From: Pseudomonadota bacterium
GTDB taxonomy: Bacteria > Pseudomonadota > Gammaproteobacteria > Steroidobacterales > Steroidobacteraceae
NCBI GenBank assembly: GCA_018241445.1
Contig: JAFEDT010000003.1
Span: 145,441-209,440, forward strand
Direction: 5' to 3'
Length of the DNA stretch: 64,000 nucleotides
Numbering within the stretch: the stretch's first letter is position 1; each line of letters starts with the position of its first letter. Under the pieces are notes generated by a model. That model did no database searches, had not been told where the DNA came from, and worked only from the letters and a program-made list of their open reading frames with translations. Shown here piece after piece: positions 22,233 to 32,904 of the stretch. Position numbers and translations under genes: made by a program.

Positions 22233-23615
22233 CTAGACGCTCTTTGCCAGGGTCTCGGCCAGCCCGGTGTAGCTGGCCGGTGTGAGGGACTTCAGTCGCG
22301 CGCGCTGCGGTGCCGGCAGCGGCAGGCTGTCGATGAATGCCGCCAGCATGGCGGCATCCACGGCGCGGCCGCGGGTGAAGTCCTTCAGGCGCTCATAGCC
22401 GCCGGGGACTCCGGCGGCCCGCAGGGCCGTCTGCACCGCCTCGCCCAGCACTTCCCAGGCGCCATCGAGGTCAGCCGCCATGCGCTGCGGGTCGGCCTCG
22501 ATGCGCTGCAGGCCGCGCCCGAGCCCATTCCATGCGATCAGCGAATGGGCCAGTGCCACCCCGAGGTTGCGCAGTACGGTGGAGTCGGTGAGATCGCGCT
22601 GCCAGCGCGACAGTGGCAGCTTGTCGGCGAAGTGGCGCAGCAGCGCATTGGCGACGCCGCAGTTGCCTTCGGCATTCTCGAAGTCGATCGGATTGACCTT
22701 GTGCGGCATGGTGGAGGATCCCACCTCACCGGCGATCGTGCGCTGGCGCAGGTAGCCGAGTGATATGTAGCCCCAGAAGTCGCGCGCCAGGTCGATGACG
22801 ATGACGTTGATGGCCGCCAGCGCGTCGCAGTATTCGCCGATCCAGTCATGCGGCTCGATCTGCGTGGTGAAGGCGTTGTACTGCAGCCCGAGCGAGGTCA
22901 CAAAGTCGCGTGAGACCTGCGGCCAGTCGACCTGCGGCAGGGCGGCGGCGTGGGCGTTGAAGTTGCCGACTGCGCCATTGAACTTGCCGAGGATCTCCAC
23001 CGACTGCCAGCGGCGCTGTGCGCGCGACAGCCGTTGAGCGAAGTTGGCGCATTCCTTGCCGAAGGTGGTGGGACTGGCGTACTGCCCGTGGGTGCGCGCC
23101 GGCATGGCGCTGGCGGCATAGCGGTGCGCGAGTTGCCGCAGCGCCTCGATGCGCTGCTGCAGCGGCGCCGCCAGGACATCGCGCCCGGCTGCCAGCAGCC
23201 GCGCGTAGGAGACATTGTTGATGTCCTCCGAGGTGCAGCCGAAGTGCACCAGTTCCAGGGCCGCGGGTGTGGCGCCAGCGGCGGCGAGCTGTTCGCGCAC
23301 GTAGTACTCCACCGCCTTGACGTCATGGTTGATGCGCGCTTCGATCGACTTGACGGCCGACGCGGCCTGCGCCGGCGGCGCGGCGGCAAGTGCCCGTGCG
23401 CGCTGCCGCACCGCCTCGGGCAGCTGCGCCTGCGGCAGCGCAGGCAAGGCCGTGCCCAGGTGCAGCAGCCACTGCGCCTCCACGCGGATGCGCTCGCGGA
23501 TCAACCCGCCCTCGGAAAACAGCTCGCGCAGCGGCGCGGTGGCGGCGCGGTAGCGGCCATCGACCGGCGCCAGCGCATCGACCGCGGGCAGGGAATCGGC
23601 GGGGCTGGACATCAT
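22233..23615 (-). CDS. purB: Adenylosuccinate lyase
   Basis: A 460-aa enzyme of purine synthesis catalysing SAICAR to AICAR and adenylosuccinate to AMP. It belongs to the aspartase/fumarase superfamily: signature GSSTMPHKVNPIDFENAEGN, with the catalytic-loop serine pair, plus TSEDINNVSYARL and MPARTHGQYASPTTFGKE. The length and the long form with NPIDFENAEGN match gammaproteobacterial PurB. Two adjacent start codons (ATG-ATG) make 23615 or 23612 equally possible. It is divergent from fumC, with 58 bases between starts. Confidence 0.96.
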   Translation of the reverse strand: MMSSPADSLPAVDALAPVDGRYRAATAPLRELFSEGGLIRERIRVEAQWLLHLGTALPALPQAQLPEAVRQRARALAAAPPAQAASAVKSIEARINHDVKAVEYYVREQLAAAGATPAALELVHFGCTSEDINNVSYARLLAAGRDVLAAPLQQRIEALRQLAHRYAASAMPARTHGQYASPTTFGKECANFAQRLSRAQRRWQSVEILGKFNGAVGNFNAHAAALPQVDWPQVSRDFVTSLGLQYNAFTTQIEPHDWIGEYCDALAAINVIVIDLARDFWGYISLGYLRQRTIAGEVGSSTMPHKVNPIDFENAEGNCGVANALLRHFADKLPLSRWQRDLTDSTVLRNLGVALAHSLIAWNGLGRGLQRIEADPQRMAADLDGAWEVLGEAVQTALRAAGVPGGYERLKDFTRGRAVDAAMLAAFIDSLPLPAPQRARLKSLTPASYTGLAETLAKSV

Positions 23616-23673
23616 GGGAACTCTTGGAAATGCTAGGATTTACCATCATATCCCATACGCACGGAGCAATTGC

Positions 23674-25074
23674 ATGACCGAGGCCTTCCGGACCGAGCAC
23701 GACAGCATGGGCGAACTCAAAGTCCCGGCCGACGCCCTGTGGGGGGCGCAGACGCAGCGCGCGGTCCAGAACTTTCCGATCAGCGGCCAGCCGATGCCGG
23801 CGGCGTTTGTGGCGGCGCTGGCGCTGGTGAAACAGGCGGCGGCGCGCGCCAACAGCGAACTCGGCCTGCTCGATCCGCGCATCGCGGCGGCGGTGGACGC
23901 GGCCGCGGCGCAGGTGGCTGCGGGGCGCCACGACGCGCAGTTTCCCATCGACGTTTTCCAGACCGGCTCCGGCACCAGCACCAACATGAATGCCAACGAG
24001 GTGATTGCCGCGCTGGCCAGCCGTCAGCTGGGCGCGGCGGTGCATCCCAACGACCACGTCAACATGAGCCAGAGCAGCAACGACTGCATCCCGACCGCGA
24101 TTCACGTCAGCGCGGCGCTCGCGGTGCAGCGTGAGCTGGAGCCGGCGCTGGCGCACCTGGCGCAGACACTGCAGACACGCGAGAAGCAGCTGGACGGCAT
24201 CGTCAAGACCGGGCGCACGCACCTGATGGATGCCATGCCGGTGACGCTCGGGCAGGAATTGTCGGGCTGGCGCACCCAGATCGAGAACGGTATCGCGCGC
24301 CTGAAGTCGGTGGAACCGCGCCTGCTGGCGCTGGCGCAGGGCGGCACCGCGGTGGGCACCGGCATCAATGCACCGGAGCAGTTCGGGCGCCGTTTCGCGG
24401 CGCAGCTCGCCGGGCTGACCGGCGTCGCGTTCGTGCCGGCGCGCAATTACTTCGAGGCGCTGTCAGCCCAGGACACGGCGGTGGAACTGTCAGGGCAGTT
24501 GAAGGTCATCGCAGTCAGCCTGATGAAGATTGCCAACGACCTGCGCTGGATGAACAGCGGGCCGCTGGCCGGCCTGGGAGAGATCGCGCTGCCCGCGCTG
24601 CAGCCCGGCAGCAGCATCATGCCCGGCAAGGTCAACCCCGTGATCCCGGAGGCCACGGCGATGGTGGCGGCGCAGGTCATCGGCAACGACGCCACCATCA
24701 CGGTGGCCGGACAGTCGGGCAACTTCCAGCTCAACGTGATGTTGCCGGTGATCGCCCTCAACCTGTTGCACAGCGTCCACCTGCTGGCGCGGGTTGCGCG
24801 GCTGCTGGCCGACAGCGCCATCCGCGGCTTCAGCGTGAACGAGCCGCGCCTCAAGGAGGCACTGGACCGCAACCCCATCCTGGTGACCGCCCTGAACCCG
24901 GTCATCGGCTACGAGAAGGGCGCGGCGATCGCCAAGAAGGCCTACGCGCAGGGCAAGCCCATCCGCGAGGTGGCGGCGAAGGAGACCGACCTGTCGCCGC
25001 AGCGCCTGGCGACCCTGCTCGATCCCGCGGAGCTGGCCAGGGGCGGCATCAAGGGAGGCAGCGGCGGCGGATGA
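23674..25074 (+). CDS. fumC: Class II fumarate hydratase
   Basis: A 466-aa iron-independent fumarase converting fumarate to malate. Motifs: TGSGTSTNMNANEVIA, NDHVNMSQSSNDCIPTAIHV, GRTHLMDAMPVTLGQE, and superfamily signature GSSIMPGKVNPVIPEA. The ATG at 23674 has a good ribosome site (CGGAG, 8 bases upstream) and gives the family N terminus MTEAFRTEHDSMGE; an in-frame ATG at 23614 would extend into the purB start and is unlikely. The Gly-rich tail (GGIKGGSGGG) is not conserved. It heads a run with the Nudix and mazG genes. Confidence 0.96.
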   Translation: MTEAFRTEHDSMGELKVPADALWGAQTQRAVQNFPISGQPMPAAFVAALALVKQAAARANSELGLLDPRIAAAVDAAAAQVAAGRHDAQFPIDVFQTGSGTSTNMNANEVIAALASRQLGAAVHPNDHVNMSQSSNDCIPTAIHVSAALAVQRELEPALAHLAQTLQTREKQLDGIVKTGRTHLMDAMPVTLGQELSGWRTQIENGIARLKSVEPRLLALAQGGTAVGTGINAPEQFGRRFAAQLAGLTGVAFVPARNYFEALSAQDTAVELSGQLKVIAVSLMKIANDLRWMNSGPLAGLGEIALPALQPGSSIMPGKVNPVIPEATAMVAAQVIGNDATITVAGQSGNFQLNVMLPVIALNLLHSVHLLARVARLLADSAIRGFSVNEPRLKEALDRNPILVTALNPVIGYEKGAAIAKKAYAQGKPIREVAAKETDLSPQRLATLLDPAELARGGIKGGSGGG

Positions 25075-25088
25075 CCCGCCGCTGACGC

Positions 25089-25799
25089 ATGAGTCGCCAG
25101 CACGACAGCCCCGCGCCACCGGCGGCGGCGGCCGCCGCGGACGGCGCGGGTAACCCGCCCGCGTCCGTCGAGTGGCTGCAGCGCGTGCGCGAGCGCCTCG
25201 CCGGCACCGCACCGCGACACCAGCCGCAGGACTGGGTCGTGCCCGGAATATCCGGCGCTGACAGCGCGGAGCTGCGGCGCTTTCTGCCACGCGATCCGGT
25301 GCCGGCCGCGGTGCTGGTGCCGCTGGTTCAGCGGCCCCAGCCGACGCTGCTGCTGACCGAGCGCGACACCCGCCTGCGCCAGCACGCCGGGCAGATCAGC
25401 TTTCCCGGCGGGCGCATCGAGGTCAGTGACGGGCAGCCGCAGGCGGCAGCGCTGCGCGAGGCGCAGGAGGAAATCGGGCTCGATCCCTCTTTCGTCACGG
25501 TCGTGGGCTACCTGCCGGACCACGTGGTGGTGACGGGTTATCGCGTGACGCCGGTGGTGGCGCTGGTGCGGCCGGGCTTCGAGCTGCGCCTGGATGCGCG
25601 TGAGGTAGCCGATACCTTCGAGGTGCCACTGAGTTACCTGTTCGATCCTGTCAACCAGCGGGTACAGCGGCGACGCTCGGGGTTCACCGGGCGGGAGGGC
25701 GAGTTCCGCGACATTCCCTGGCAGGGTCGCACCATATGGGGCGCGACCGCCGGGATGATCCTGAGCCTGCAGCGCATACTGCTCGCGCCGCAACCGTGA
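25089..25799 (+). CDS. Nudix hydrolase, CoA pyrophosphatase (NudL) type
   Basis: A 236-aa Nudix enzyme. The box is GGRIEVSDGQPQAAALREAQEEIGL, with REAQEEIG supplying the metal-binding glutamates. The preceding LLTERDTRLRQHAGQISFPGG and following VVGYLPDHVVVTGYRVTPVVAL are the NudL/YeaB CoA-pyrophosphatase pattern. The first 40 residues are Ala/Pro-rich and probably disordered. Its stop overlaps the mazG GTG start, so the two nucleotide house-cleaning enzymes are coupled. Confidence 0.88.
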   Translation: MSRQHDSPAPPAAAAAADGAGNPPASVEWLQRVRERLAGTAPRHQPQDWVVPGISGADSAELRRFLPRDPVPAAVLVPLVQRPQPTLLLTERDTRLRQHAGQISFPGGRIEVSDGQPQAAALREAQEEIGLDPSFVTVVGYLPDHVVVTGYRVTPVVALVRPGFELRLDAREVADTFEVPLSYLFDPVNQRVQRRRSGFTGREGEFRDIPWQGRTIWGATAGMILSLQRILLAPQP

Positions 25800-26608
25800 A
25801 CCAGGCGGGCGAGCAACTGCAGCGGCTGCTGGCGGTAATGGCGCGGCTGCGCGATCCGCTCCACGGTTGCCCGTGGGACCTCGAGCAGACCTTCGCCAGC
25901 ATCGTTCCCTACACCATCGAGGAGGCCTACGAGGTCGCCGACGCGGTCGCACAGGGCTCCCCCGCTGCACTGCGCGATGAACTCGGCGACCTGTTGTTCC
26001 AGGTGGTGTTCCAGGCACGCCTGGCGCAGGAGCGCGGCTGGTTCGACTTCGCCGCGGTCATTGGCGCCATCCACGACAAGCTGGTGCGCCGGCACCCGCA
26101 TGTATTCGCCGGCGTCGCGCTTGCCCGCGAAGAACTGGCGCGCAGCTGGGAGGCGCACAAGGCGCGTGAGCGCGCCGCCGCCGACGGGGAGGCGCAGGCA
26201 GGTGCGCTGAGCGGCGTGCCGCGCTCACTGCCGGCGCTGCTGCGGGCCACGAAGCTCAGTGGCCGGGCGGCACGGGTGGGTTTCGACTGGACTCTTGCCG
26301 CGCAGGTGCGCGCCAAGGTGCTGGAGGAACTCGGCGAGGTGGATGCCGCGGTGCTTGCCGCCGGCGACGGCACGGGCAGTGACGATGCGGTGAGCGAGGA
26401 ACTGGGCGACCTGCTGTTTGCTGTAGTCAACTGGTGCCGCCACCTCGCGGTCGAGCCCGAGGGCGCGCTGCGCGCCGCCAACGACAAATTTGAGCGGCGC
26501 TTCGCGCGCATGGAAAGCCTGGCGCGCGACCGCGGTGAGGTGCTGGCGCAGCTCTCGCCGCAGGCCTGGGATACGCTGTGGAACGAGGCGAAACTGAACG
26601 GCGGCTGA
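25796..26608 (+). CDS. mazG: Nucleoside triphosphate pyrophosphohydrolase MazG
   Basis: A 270-aa protein with two tandem MazG domains, hydrolysing NTPs and dNTPs to NMP and PPi. Domain 1: LRDPLHGCPWDLEQTF, TIEEAYEVADAV and DELGDLLFQVVFQARL; domain 2: VLEELGEVDAAV and EELGDLLFAVVNWCRHL, then NDKFERRFARME. The GTG at 25796 overlaps the Nudix stop (GTGA) and gives the normal N terminus; an internal ATG at 25838 would cut into domain 1. The tandem form is the usual proteobacterial MazG. Confidence 0.93.
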   Translation: MNQAGEQLQRLLAVMARLRDPLHGCPWDLEQTFASIVPYTIEEAYEVADAVAQGSPAALRDELGDLLFQVVFQARLAQERGWFDFAAVIGAIHDKLVRRHPHVFAGVALAREELARSWEAHKARERAAADGEAQAGALSGVPRSLPALLRATKLSGRAARVGFDWTLAAQVRAKVLEELGEVDAAVLAAGDGTGSDDAVSEELGDLLFAVVNWCRHLAVEPEGALRAANDKFERRFARMESLARDRGEVLAQLSPQAWDTLWNEAKLNGG

Positions 26609-26670
26609 AGTTGTAACAGTGTGAATTTGCCAGTCGCGGCACGCGGGGCGATCGGTTAATCTTGGCGCCA

Positions 26671-26937
26671 ATGTCGCGGCGTTTTACTTCATTGTTGGCT
26701 CGTTCGCGCCTGCTGCTGGTGCTGCTCGGCGCCGTGTTGCTGCCGCTGTCGGCGGCGGCCGCGGGACTGTCGATGGACCAGGCGGTCAAAGCGGCGGAGC
26801 AGCGCTACCACGCACGCGTGGTCAAGGCGGAGCCGCAGAACGACGGCGGCCGCACGGTCTACGTCCTGCGGCTGCTCAACGAGTCCGGCAAGGTCTGGAC
26901 CGTGCGCGTCGACGCCGCCAGCGGCGCGATGCAATAG
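26671..26937 (+). CDS. Small secreted PepSY-domain protein
   Basis: An 88-aa protein with a signal peptide (about residues 1-29, ending SAAAAG) and one PepSY domain: LSMDQAVKAAEQRYHARVVKAEPQNDGG, then YVLRLLNESGKVWTVRVDAASGAM. PepSY modules bind peptides or inhibit proteases and often sit beside two-component systems as periplasmic modulators. The ATG at 26671 is used; a TTG 9 bases upstream is possible. It precedes the PhoP-like regulator by 12 bases and probably forms a three-gene operon. Confidence 0.85.
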   Translation: MSRRFTSLLARSRLLLVLLGAVLLPLSAAAAGLSMDQAVKAAEQRYHARVVKAEPQNDGGRTVYVLRLLNESGKVWTVRVDAASGAMQ

Positions 26938-26949
26938 CGGGCGCAAGCC

Positions 26950-27639
26950 ATGCGGGTGCTGGTGGTGGAGGACGAGGCCGCGCTGCGCGACGCACTGCGG
27001 ACGCGGCTCATCGACAGCGGGTTCACCGTGGACCTGGCCGCCGACGGCGAGGAAGGATTGTTCGCCGGGAGCGAATACCCGCTCGACGTTGCGATCGTGG
27101 ATCTCGGCTTGCCGAAGCTGCCCGGCCTGGAACTGATCCGCCGCCTGCGGGCCGCGGGCAAGACCTATCCGATCCTGGTGCTGACGGCCCGTGACAACTG
27201 GCAGGACAAGGTCCAGGGGCTGCAGGCGGGCGCCGACGACTACGTGGCCAAGCCCTTCCACTTCGAGGAGGTGCTGGCGCGCCTGCAGGCGCTGCTGCGC
27301 CGCGCCGGCGGCTGGGCCAGCGCGGAACTGCGTTGCGGGCCGGTGCTGCTGGACACGCGCGCCCAGACGCTGCATGTCGACGGCGTACCGGTCGAGCTGA
27401 CCACGTTTGAATACCGCATCCTCGAGCACCTGATCCTGCGCGCCGGCGAGGTGGTCTCCAAGACGGAACTGACGGAGCGCCTGTACGACCAGGACTACGA
27501 GCGCGACAGCAATGTCATCGAGGTGCTGGTGGGGCGCCTGCGCCGCAAGCTCGATCCGCAGGAGCGGCTGCGGCCGATCGAGACGCTGCGCGGCCGGGGC
27601 TATCGCTTCGCGCTGGCGCGTGACACCACAACACCTTGA
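26950..27639 (+). CDS. OmpR/PhoP-family response regulator
   Basis: A 229-aa regulator. Receiver domain: acidic pocket EDE (residues 7-9), phosphorylation site Asp51 (IVDLGLPKLPG), LTARD and Lys101 in AKPFHFEE. C-terminal OmpR-type winged helix: VELTTFEYRILEHLILRAGEVVSKTELTERLYDQDYERDSNVIEVLVGRLRRKL. The EYRIL and RDSNVIEV stretches are PhoP/QseB-like. With the PepSY gene upstream and the kinase 52 bases downstream, this is a PhoPQ-type system, possibly sensing divalent cations or envelope stress; the ligand is inferred only. Confidence 0.9.
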   Translation: MRVLVVEDEAALRDALRTRLIDSGFTVDLAADGEEGLFAGSEYPLDVAIVDLGLPKLPGLELIRRLRAAGKTYPILVLTARDNWQDKVQGLQAGADDYVAKPFHFEEVLARLQALLRRAGGWASAELRCGPVLLDTRAQTLHVDGVPVELTTFEYRILEHLILRAGEVVSKTELTERLYDQDYERDSNVIEVLVGRLRRKLDPQERLRPIETLRGRGYRFALARDTTTP

Positions 27640-27691
27640 TCGGGTGTAGCGCGGACACGGGAAACATCAGTCGCGCAGCATCGAGCCCGCA

Positions 27692-29029
27692 ATGCATTCC
27701 CTCAGCCGGCGCCTGCTGATCTCGGTGTCGCTGCCGCTGGCGCTGTTCTTCGGCATCATGATGCTGGTGATCGACAACGGCTTCAGCGCGCTGTCGGAGC
27801 GCTCGCTGCAGGAGTTGCTGGATGCGCAGATGGTGTCGCTGATCGCCGCCGCGGAGCCGCAGCAGGACGGCAGCTACGCGCCGACGCCGCAGTCGCTGGA
27901 CTCGCGGCTGGAGACGCCGCGCTCGGGGTTGTATGCGCAGATCCACGGCCCGGTGCGGGTGTGGCGCTCACCCTCGACCGCCGGCCTCGAGGCGCAGTTT
28001 GGCCCGCCGCTGCGGCGCGAGCAGCGCGTGCGCAGCTACGGCAGCTTCGGTCACGACCGTGTGGCGATCGAGAGCCGCGCCATACAGTTCGCGGACGACC
28101 CCAACGGCAACCGCGCCCTGACTTTCAGTATCGCGGTCTCCTTGAGTCCCTACGAGGAGCAGCAGTGGCGCTTCCGCCAGCAGTTGCTCGGCTGGTTCAT
28201 CGGCCTGATGCTGATCCTGCTGCTGACCCTGGCGGTGCTGCTGCACTGGGTGCTGGCGCCGGTGCGGCGGCTGGAGCGCGAGATCGTGGAGGTGGAGGAG
28301 GGCGACAGCGTGGCCCTCGGCGGCGGATATCCGCGTGAACTGTCAGGTGTCGCCAGCAATCTGAACGCACTGCTGCATGGCGAGCGCGCGCGCGTCGCCC
28401 GCTACCGTGACACGCTCGGCAACCTGGCGCACAGCCTGAAGACGCCGCTGGCGGTGATACGCGCCAGCCTGCCGCCGATGGACAGCGGCGGCGCGGTGGC
28501 GCGCGAAATCGATCGCATGAGTGACATCGTCGACCACCAGCTCAAGCGCGCAGCGGCCTCGGGCGGCGCGCTGTTGGGGCAGGCGCCGGTTGAAGTGGCG
28601 CAGGTGGCATCAGAACTGCGCGCCGCGCTGCTGAAGGTTTATGCGGACAAGGACCTGTCGATCGAGTTGGCCGTGGGCAAGGCGCAGTTCATGGGCGACC
28701 GCGGGGACCTGACGGAACTGCTCGGCAATCTGCTGGAAAACGCCTGCAAGTGGTGCCGCAGCACGGTGCGGCTGAGTGCCACGGTAACTGAGGAGGCCGA
28801 GCCGCGCGAGCGGCTGAGCCTGCTGGTGGAGGACGACGGCCCGGGAATTTCAACCCAGGACCGCGAGCGGGTGCTGCAACGCGGGGTGCGCGCGGACGAG
28901 AAGACGCCCGGGCACGGGCTGGGGCTGGCAATGGTGCGCGACACCGTGGATCTGTACGGCGGCCGATTGAGCATTGACCGCTCGCCCCTCGGCGGCGCGA
29001 GGATTTTGCTGTGCTTGCCGGGGCGCTGA
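27692..29029 (+). CDS. Sensor histidine kinase, PhoQ-like
   Basis: A 445-aa kinase. TM1 is at about residues 8-27; a periplasmic sensor of about 140 residues follows; TM2 is at about 168-188. Then come HAMP, a dimerisation domain with the phospho-accepting His247 in GNLAHSLKTPLAVI, and the ATPase domain with LLGNLLENACKW (N box), VEDDGPGIS (G1) and GHGLGLAMVRD (G2). The AHSLKTPLAV line is PhoQ-like. The sensor lacks a run of acidic residues comparable to the E. coli PhoQ acidic patch, so the signal may differ. Confidence 0.9.
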   Translation: MHSLSRRLLISVSLPLALFFGIMMLVIDNGFSALSERSLQELLDAQMVSLIAAAEPQQDGSYAPTPQSLDSRLETPRSGLYAQIHGPVRVWRSPSTAGLEAQFGPPLRREQRVRSYGSFGHDRVAIESRAIQFADDPNGNRALTFSIAVSLSPYEEQQWRFRQQLLGWFIGLMLILLLTLAVLLHWVLAPVRRLEREIVEVEEGDSVALGGGYPRELSGVASNLNALLHGERARVARYRDTLGNLAHSLKTPLAVIRASLPPMDSGGAVAREIDRMSDIVDHQLKRAAASGGALLGQAPVEVAQVASELRAALLKVYADKDLSIELAVGKAQFMGDRGDLTELLGNLLENACKWCRSTVRLSATVTEEAEPRERLSLLVEDDGPGISTQDRERVLQRGVRADEKTPGHGLGLAMVRDTVDLYGGRLSIDRSPLGGARILLCLPGR

Positions 29030-29145
29030 GGATACGGCGTGCCGCCGCCGGCCGGGGGCGGATGATAGTCAGGTGCCGATGTATTTGTGCTACGGTAGCG
29101 CTGCGCCGCGCGACGACAAAACCTGATATCCGCTCGGGAGGCAAT

Positions 29146-29682
29146 ATGAAAACCAGTCTGGCCGCTGCACTCGCGGCAGGGAGCCTGTTGGTTGGGGTAG
29201 GCATCGGGCTCGCTGCGACGGCCAAACCGTCCGCCGTGGAGCTGTGGCGAGGCAAACCGGCAAAGGAAGCGGGCCTCGCTGCGCTGCAGCAGGCCGAGAG
29301 GTTGGCAGGGAATGGCTCCTGGGAGTTGCTGGGCGTCGCGCGCGTTTACTATCTCTCGGGTGACAAGGCCAGGGGCCAGGCTCTCATCGACCGGGTCCTG
29401 GGCGCCAAGCCCGAGGCAGGCGACTGGCAGCGGGCTGGCGAGATCTATGCGGACGCTGGCGAGACCCAGAAAGCCGAAGAGGACTTTCAGAGGGTACTCA
29501 GCGCAGACCCGAAGGCAAAAGATGATACCGGCAGGGCCGAGATCGGTTCGTGGTACATCAGGACGGGTCAGCGCGAGAAGGGCGAAGAATTGCTTTCTCA
29601 GGCGTTGGCGCGAAATCCGGGCGAGGTCTGGCACTATCTGCGCGCCGCTGCGGCCTACCTGGGTGCGCCGCCGGTCCGATAG
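29146..29682 (+). CDS. Secreted TPR-like protein of unknown function
   Basis: A 178-aa protein with a signal peptide (MKTSLAAALAAGSLLVGVGIGLAATA) and TPR-like helix pairs: WELLGVARVYYLSGDKARGQALIDRVLGAKP, WQRAGEIYADAGETQKAEEDFQRVLSADP and IGSWYIRTGQREKGEELLSQALARNP. The ATG at 29146 has a clear ribosome site (GGGAGG). Codon choice is less G/C-dominated than in the flanking phoQ gene. Together with the adjacent broken gene this suggests a more recently acquired patch. A scaffolding role for protein assembly is likely but its partners are unknown. Confidence 0.7.
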   Translation: MKTSLAAALAAGSLLVGVGIGLAATAKPSAVELWRGKPAKEAGLAALQQAERLAGNGSWELLGVARVYYLSGDKARGQALIDRVLGAKPEAGDWQRAGEIYADAGETQKAEEDFQRVLSADPKAKDDTGRAEIGSWYIRTGQREKGEELLSQALARNPGEVWHYLRAAAAYLGAPPVR

Positions 29683-29691
29683 ATAAGCCGC

Positions 29692-30067
29692 ATGCTCCCA
29701 AAGGTCACGCTCCCCGGCACCTCCCTGACCGTCAGTCGTCTGTGTCTTGGGACCAACATGTTTGGTACGGCGCTTGATCAGGCGCAGTCCCACACCATGC
29801 TTGATCGATTCGTCGCGCTCGGCGGCAACTTTATCGACACGGCGCGGATGTACGGTGACTGGGTCCCGGGTGTGCCGGTTGGCGCCCGCGAAGTACTCCA
29901 CAACCGTGAACCAGGTGGTACTCGCCTACCTGCTTTGCCAGGCCGATCTCACCGTTCCGATCATCGGCGCCAGCCGGCCGGAGCAGCTCGATGACAGCGT
30001 CAGCGCATTCGCCGTCAAGCTTGCGGCGGATGAACTCGGGCAGCTGCGATCCGGCGGGCGCTCCTAG
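29692..30067 (+). pseudogene. Aldo/keto reductase remnant with a large internal deletion
   Basis: The first part (29692 to about 29870, frame 1) reads LPGTSLTVSRLCLGTNMFG and GGNFIDTARMYGDWVPG, the N terminus of an aldo/keto reductase including the catalytic Asp and Tyr. Then the frame changes: in frame 2, from about 29880, KYSTTVNQVVLAYLLCQADL, PIIGASRPEQLDDSV and DELGQLRSGGRS match the C terminus of the same family. Only about 120 of the usual 320-340 residues remain, so the central barrel, including the catalytic Lys and His, is deleted. No functional enzyme is possible. Confidence 0.85.
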
Positions 30068-30088
30068 ATCATAGGCTGCGGCCGGACG

Positions 30089-31626
<1,538 letters not shown>

Positions 31627-31630
<4 letters not shown>

Positions 31631-32799
31631 GAGTTGGCCGCCTGCTGCCGGCGCTGGTGGCCGGCCTTGCCCGAGACCACGACCTCGCCGGACACATGAT
31701 TGGTGCCGCCGGGTGCATAGTAGCGTCCGAAGCGGTTGGCCAGGATGTCGGTGAGGCGGAACTGCTCCTGCGCCACGAAGCCGCGGTAGCGGCCGGCGTG
31801 CTCCAGCACCAGGTCGACCACTGCAGTGATGCCCGCGGCGGTCGTCACCTGGATTGCCGACCACAGCCGCCCGGCGATCACCTGCGGGTAGACCTTGTTG
31901 ACGTAGTTCTCCTCGCGCAGCTGGCCGTCCTGCTTGCCGGTCACGGCGGCGTACACGATCACCACGTCCTGCAGGGTCTGGGGCACGGCGTTCTCCAGGA
32001 TGCGCTTGAGCGTGCCGCGGTCGTGGTTGAGCTTCAGGTCATTCATCAGCAGGCGCATCTGCTGGCAGTGGCCGGGGTAGCGGATGGTCTTGTAGTTCAT
32101 CGACTCGATCCTGGTGCCGTGAGTCTCGGCCAGGGAACCCAGGCCGCCGGAGGTGTTGAATGCCTCGTACAACGTGCCGTCGATCTCGATTTCCTCCAGT
32201 CCTTCCAGCGGCGCCAGTTCCATCAGGCGCCCCTCGTTGATGGCCTGGCAGGGATTTCCGTATTCGTTGATGAGCCCTTCGGTCGACCAGGTGAGGGAAT
32301 ATTTGAGTACGTTGTTGGGATGCTGGGGCAGGGCGCCCACGCGCAGCTTCACCGCGCGCAGCTCATCGAAGTGGGTGATCAGTTCCGCGGCGGCGATGCT
32401 GATGAATCCCGGGGCGAGCCCGCACTGCGGCACGAAAGCCTGCTGCGCGCCGGTGGCGATGGCGCGCACTGCGCGGGTCACCTCGACGTCCTCGGTCAGG
32501 TCGAAGTAATGGGTCTGCGCTGCGCGGGCTGCCTCCGCCACGCCGACGTTGCAGTAGAACGGCAGGCTGGAGATGACGGCATCGACGGGGTGAGCCTTGA
32601 GGTGCTTCGCCAGGGCCTGCCGGTCACCGGCATCCAGGGCGAAGGCGGTGAGATTGCCGCCGCCGTGCGCACGCACCACCGACTCGGCCGCCGCGCCGTC
32701 GACGTCGCCCAGGTGAACAGAATAGCCGCCCGATTCGGCCAGCAGCCCGGAGATCAGTGCGCCGATCTTGCCGGCGCCGAGAATGAGTACGCGGTGCAT
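31627..32799 (-). CDS. Saccharopine dehydrogenase, glutamate-forming (LYS9-like)
   Basis: A 390-aa Rossmann-fold oxidoreductase: VLILGAGKIGALISGLLAE at the start, then DAVISSLPFYCNVGVAEAARAAQTHYFDLTED and VPQCGLAPGFISIAAAEL, typical of saccharopine reductase/dehydrogenase. In the catabolic direction it would split saccharopine into glutamate and alpha-aminoadipic semialdehyde, the substrate of the overlapping ALDH gene. Lysine-ketoglutarate reductase, needed to make saccharopine, is not in the window. The ATG at 32799 is chosen; the frame is open to 32862 without similarity. Confidence 0.85.
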
Positions 32800-32891
32800 A
32801 AGGCCCTCACGAAAAGGGGCGCATTCTGCCCGTGCCGGGCCCGCGGCGCCACCCACCCGCACGAGCGGCGTAGGGTGGGGCGTAAACGTGC

Positions 32892-32897
32892 TAGAAT
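32892..32897 (+). promoter_or_regulatory. Possible -10 element for DAHP synthase, implying a leaderless mRNA
   Basis: TAGAAT is 7 bases before the ATG at 32905, the same spacing as at kynA. No Shine-Dalgarno sequence is present between it and the ATG, and a -35 element is not evident. If real, the transcript would begin at the start codon. Confidence 0.4.
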
Positions 32898-32904
32898 CAA
32901 TGAC

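Noticed and set aside
31631..31864. N-terminal extension of the aldehyde dehydrogenase
   Set aside because: It lies antisense-free but inside the saccharopine dehydrogenase gene in another frame; the ALDH family begins at the ATG at 31630.
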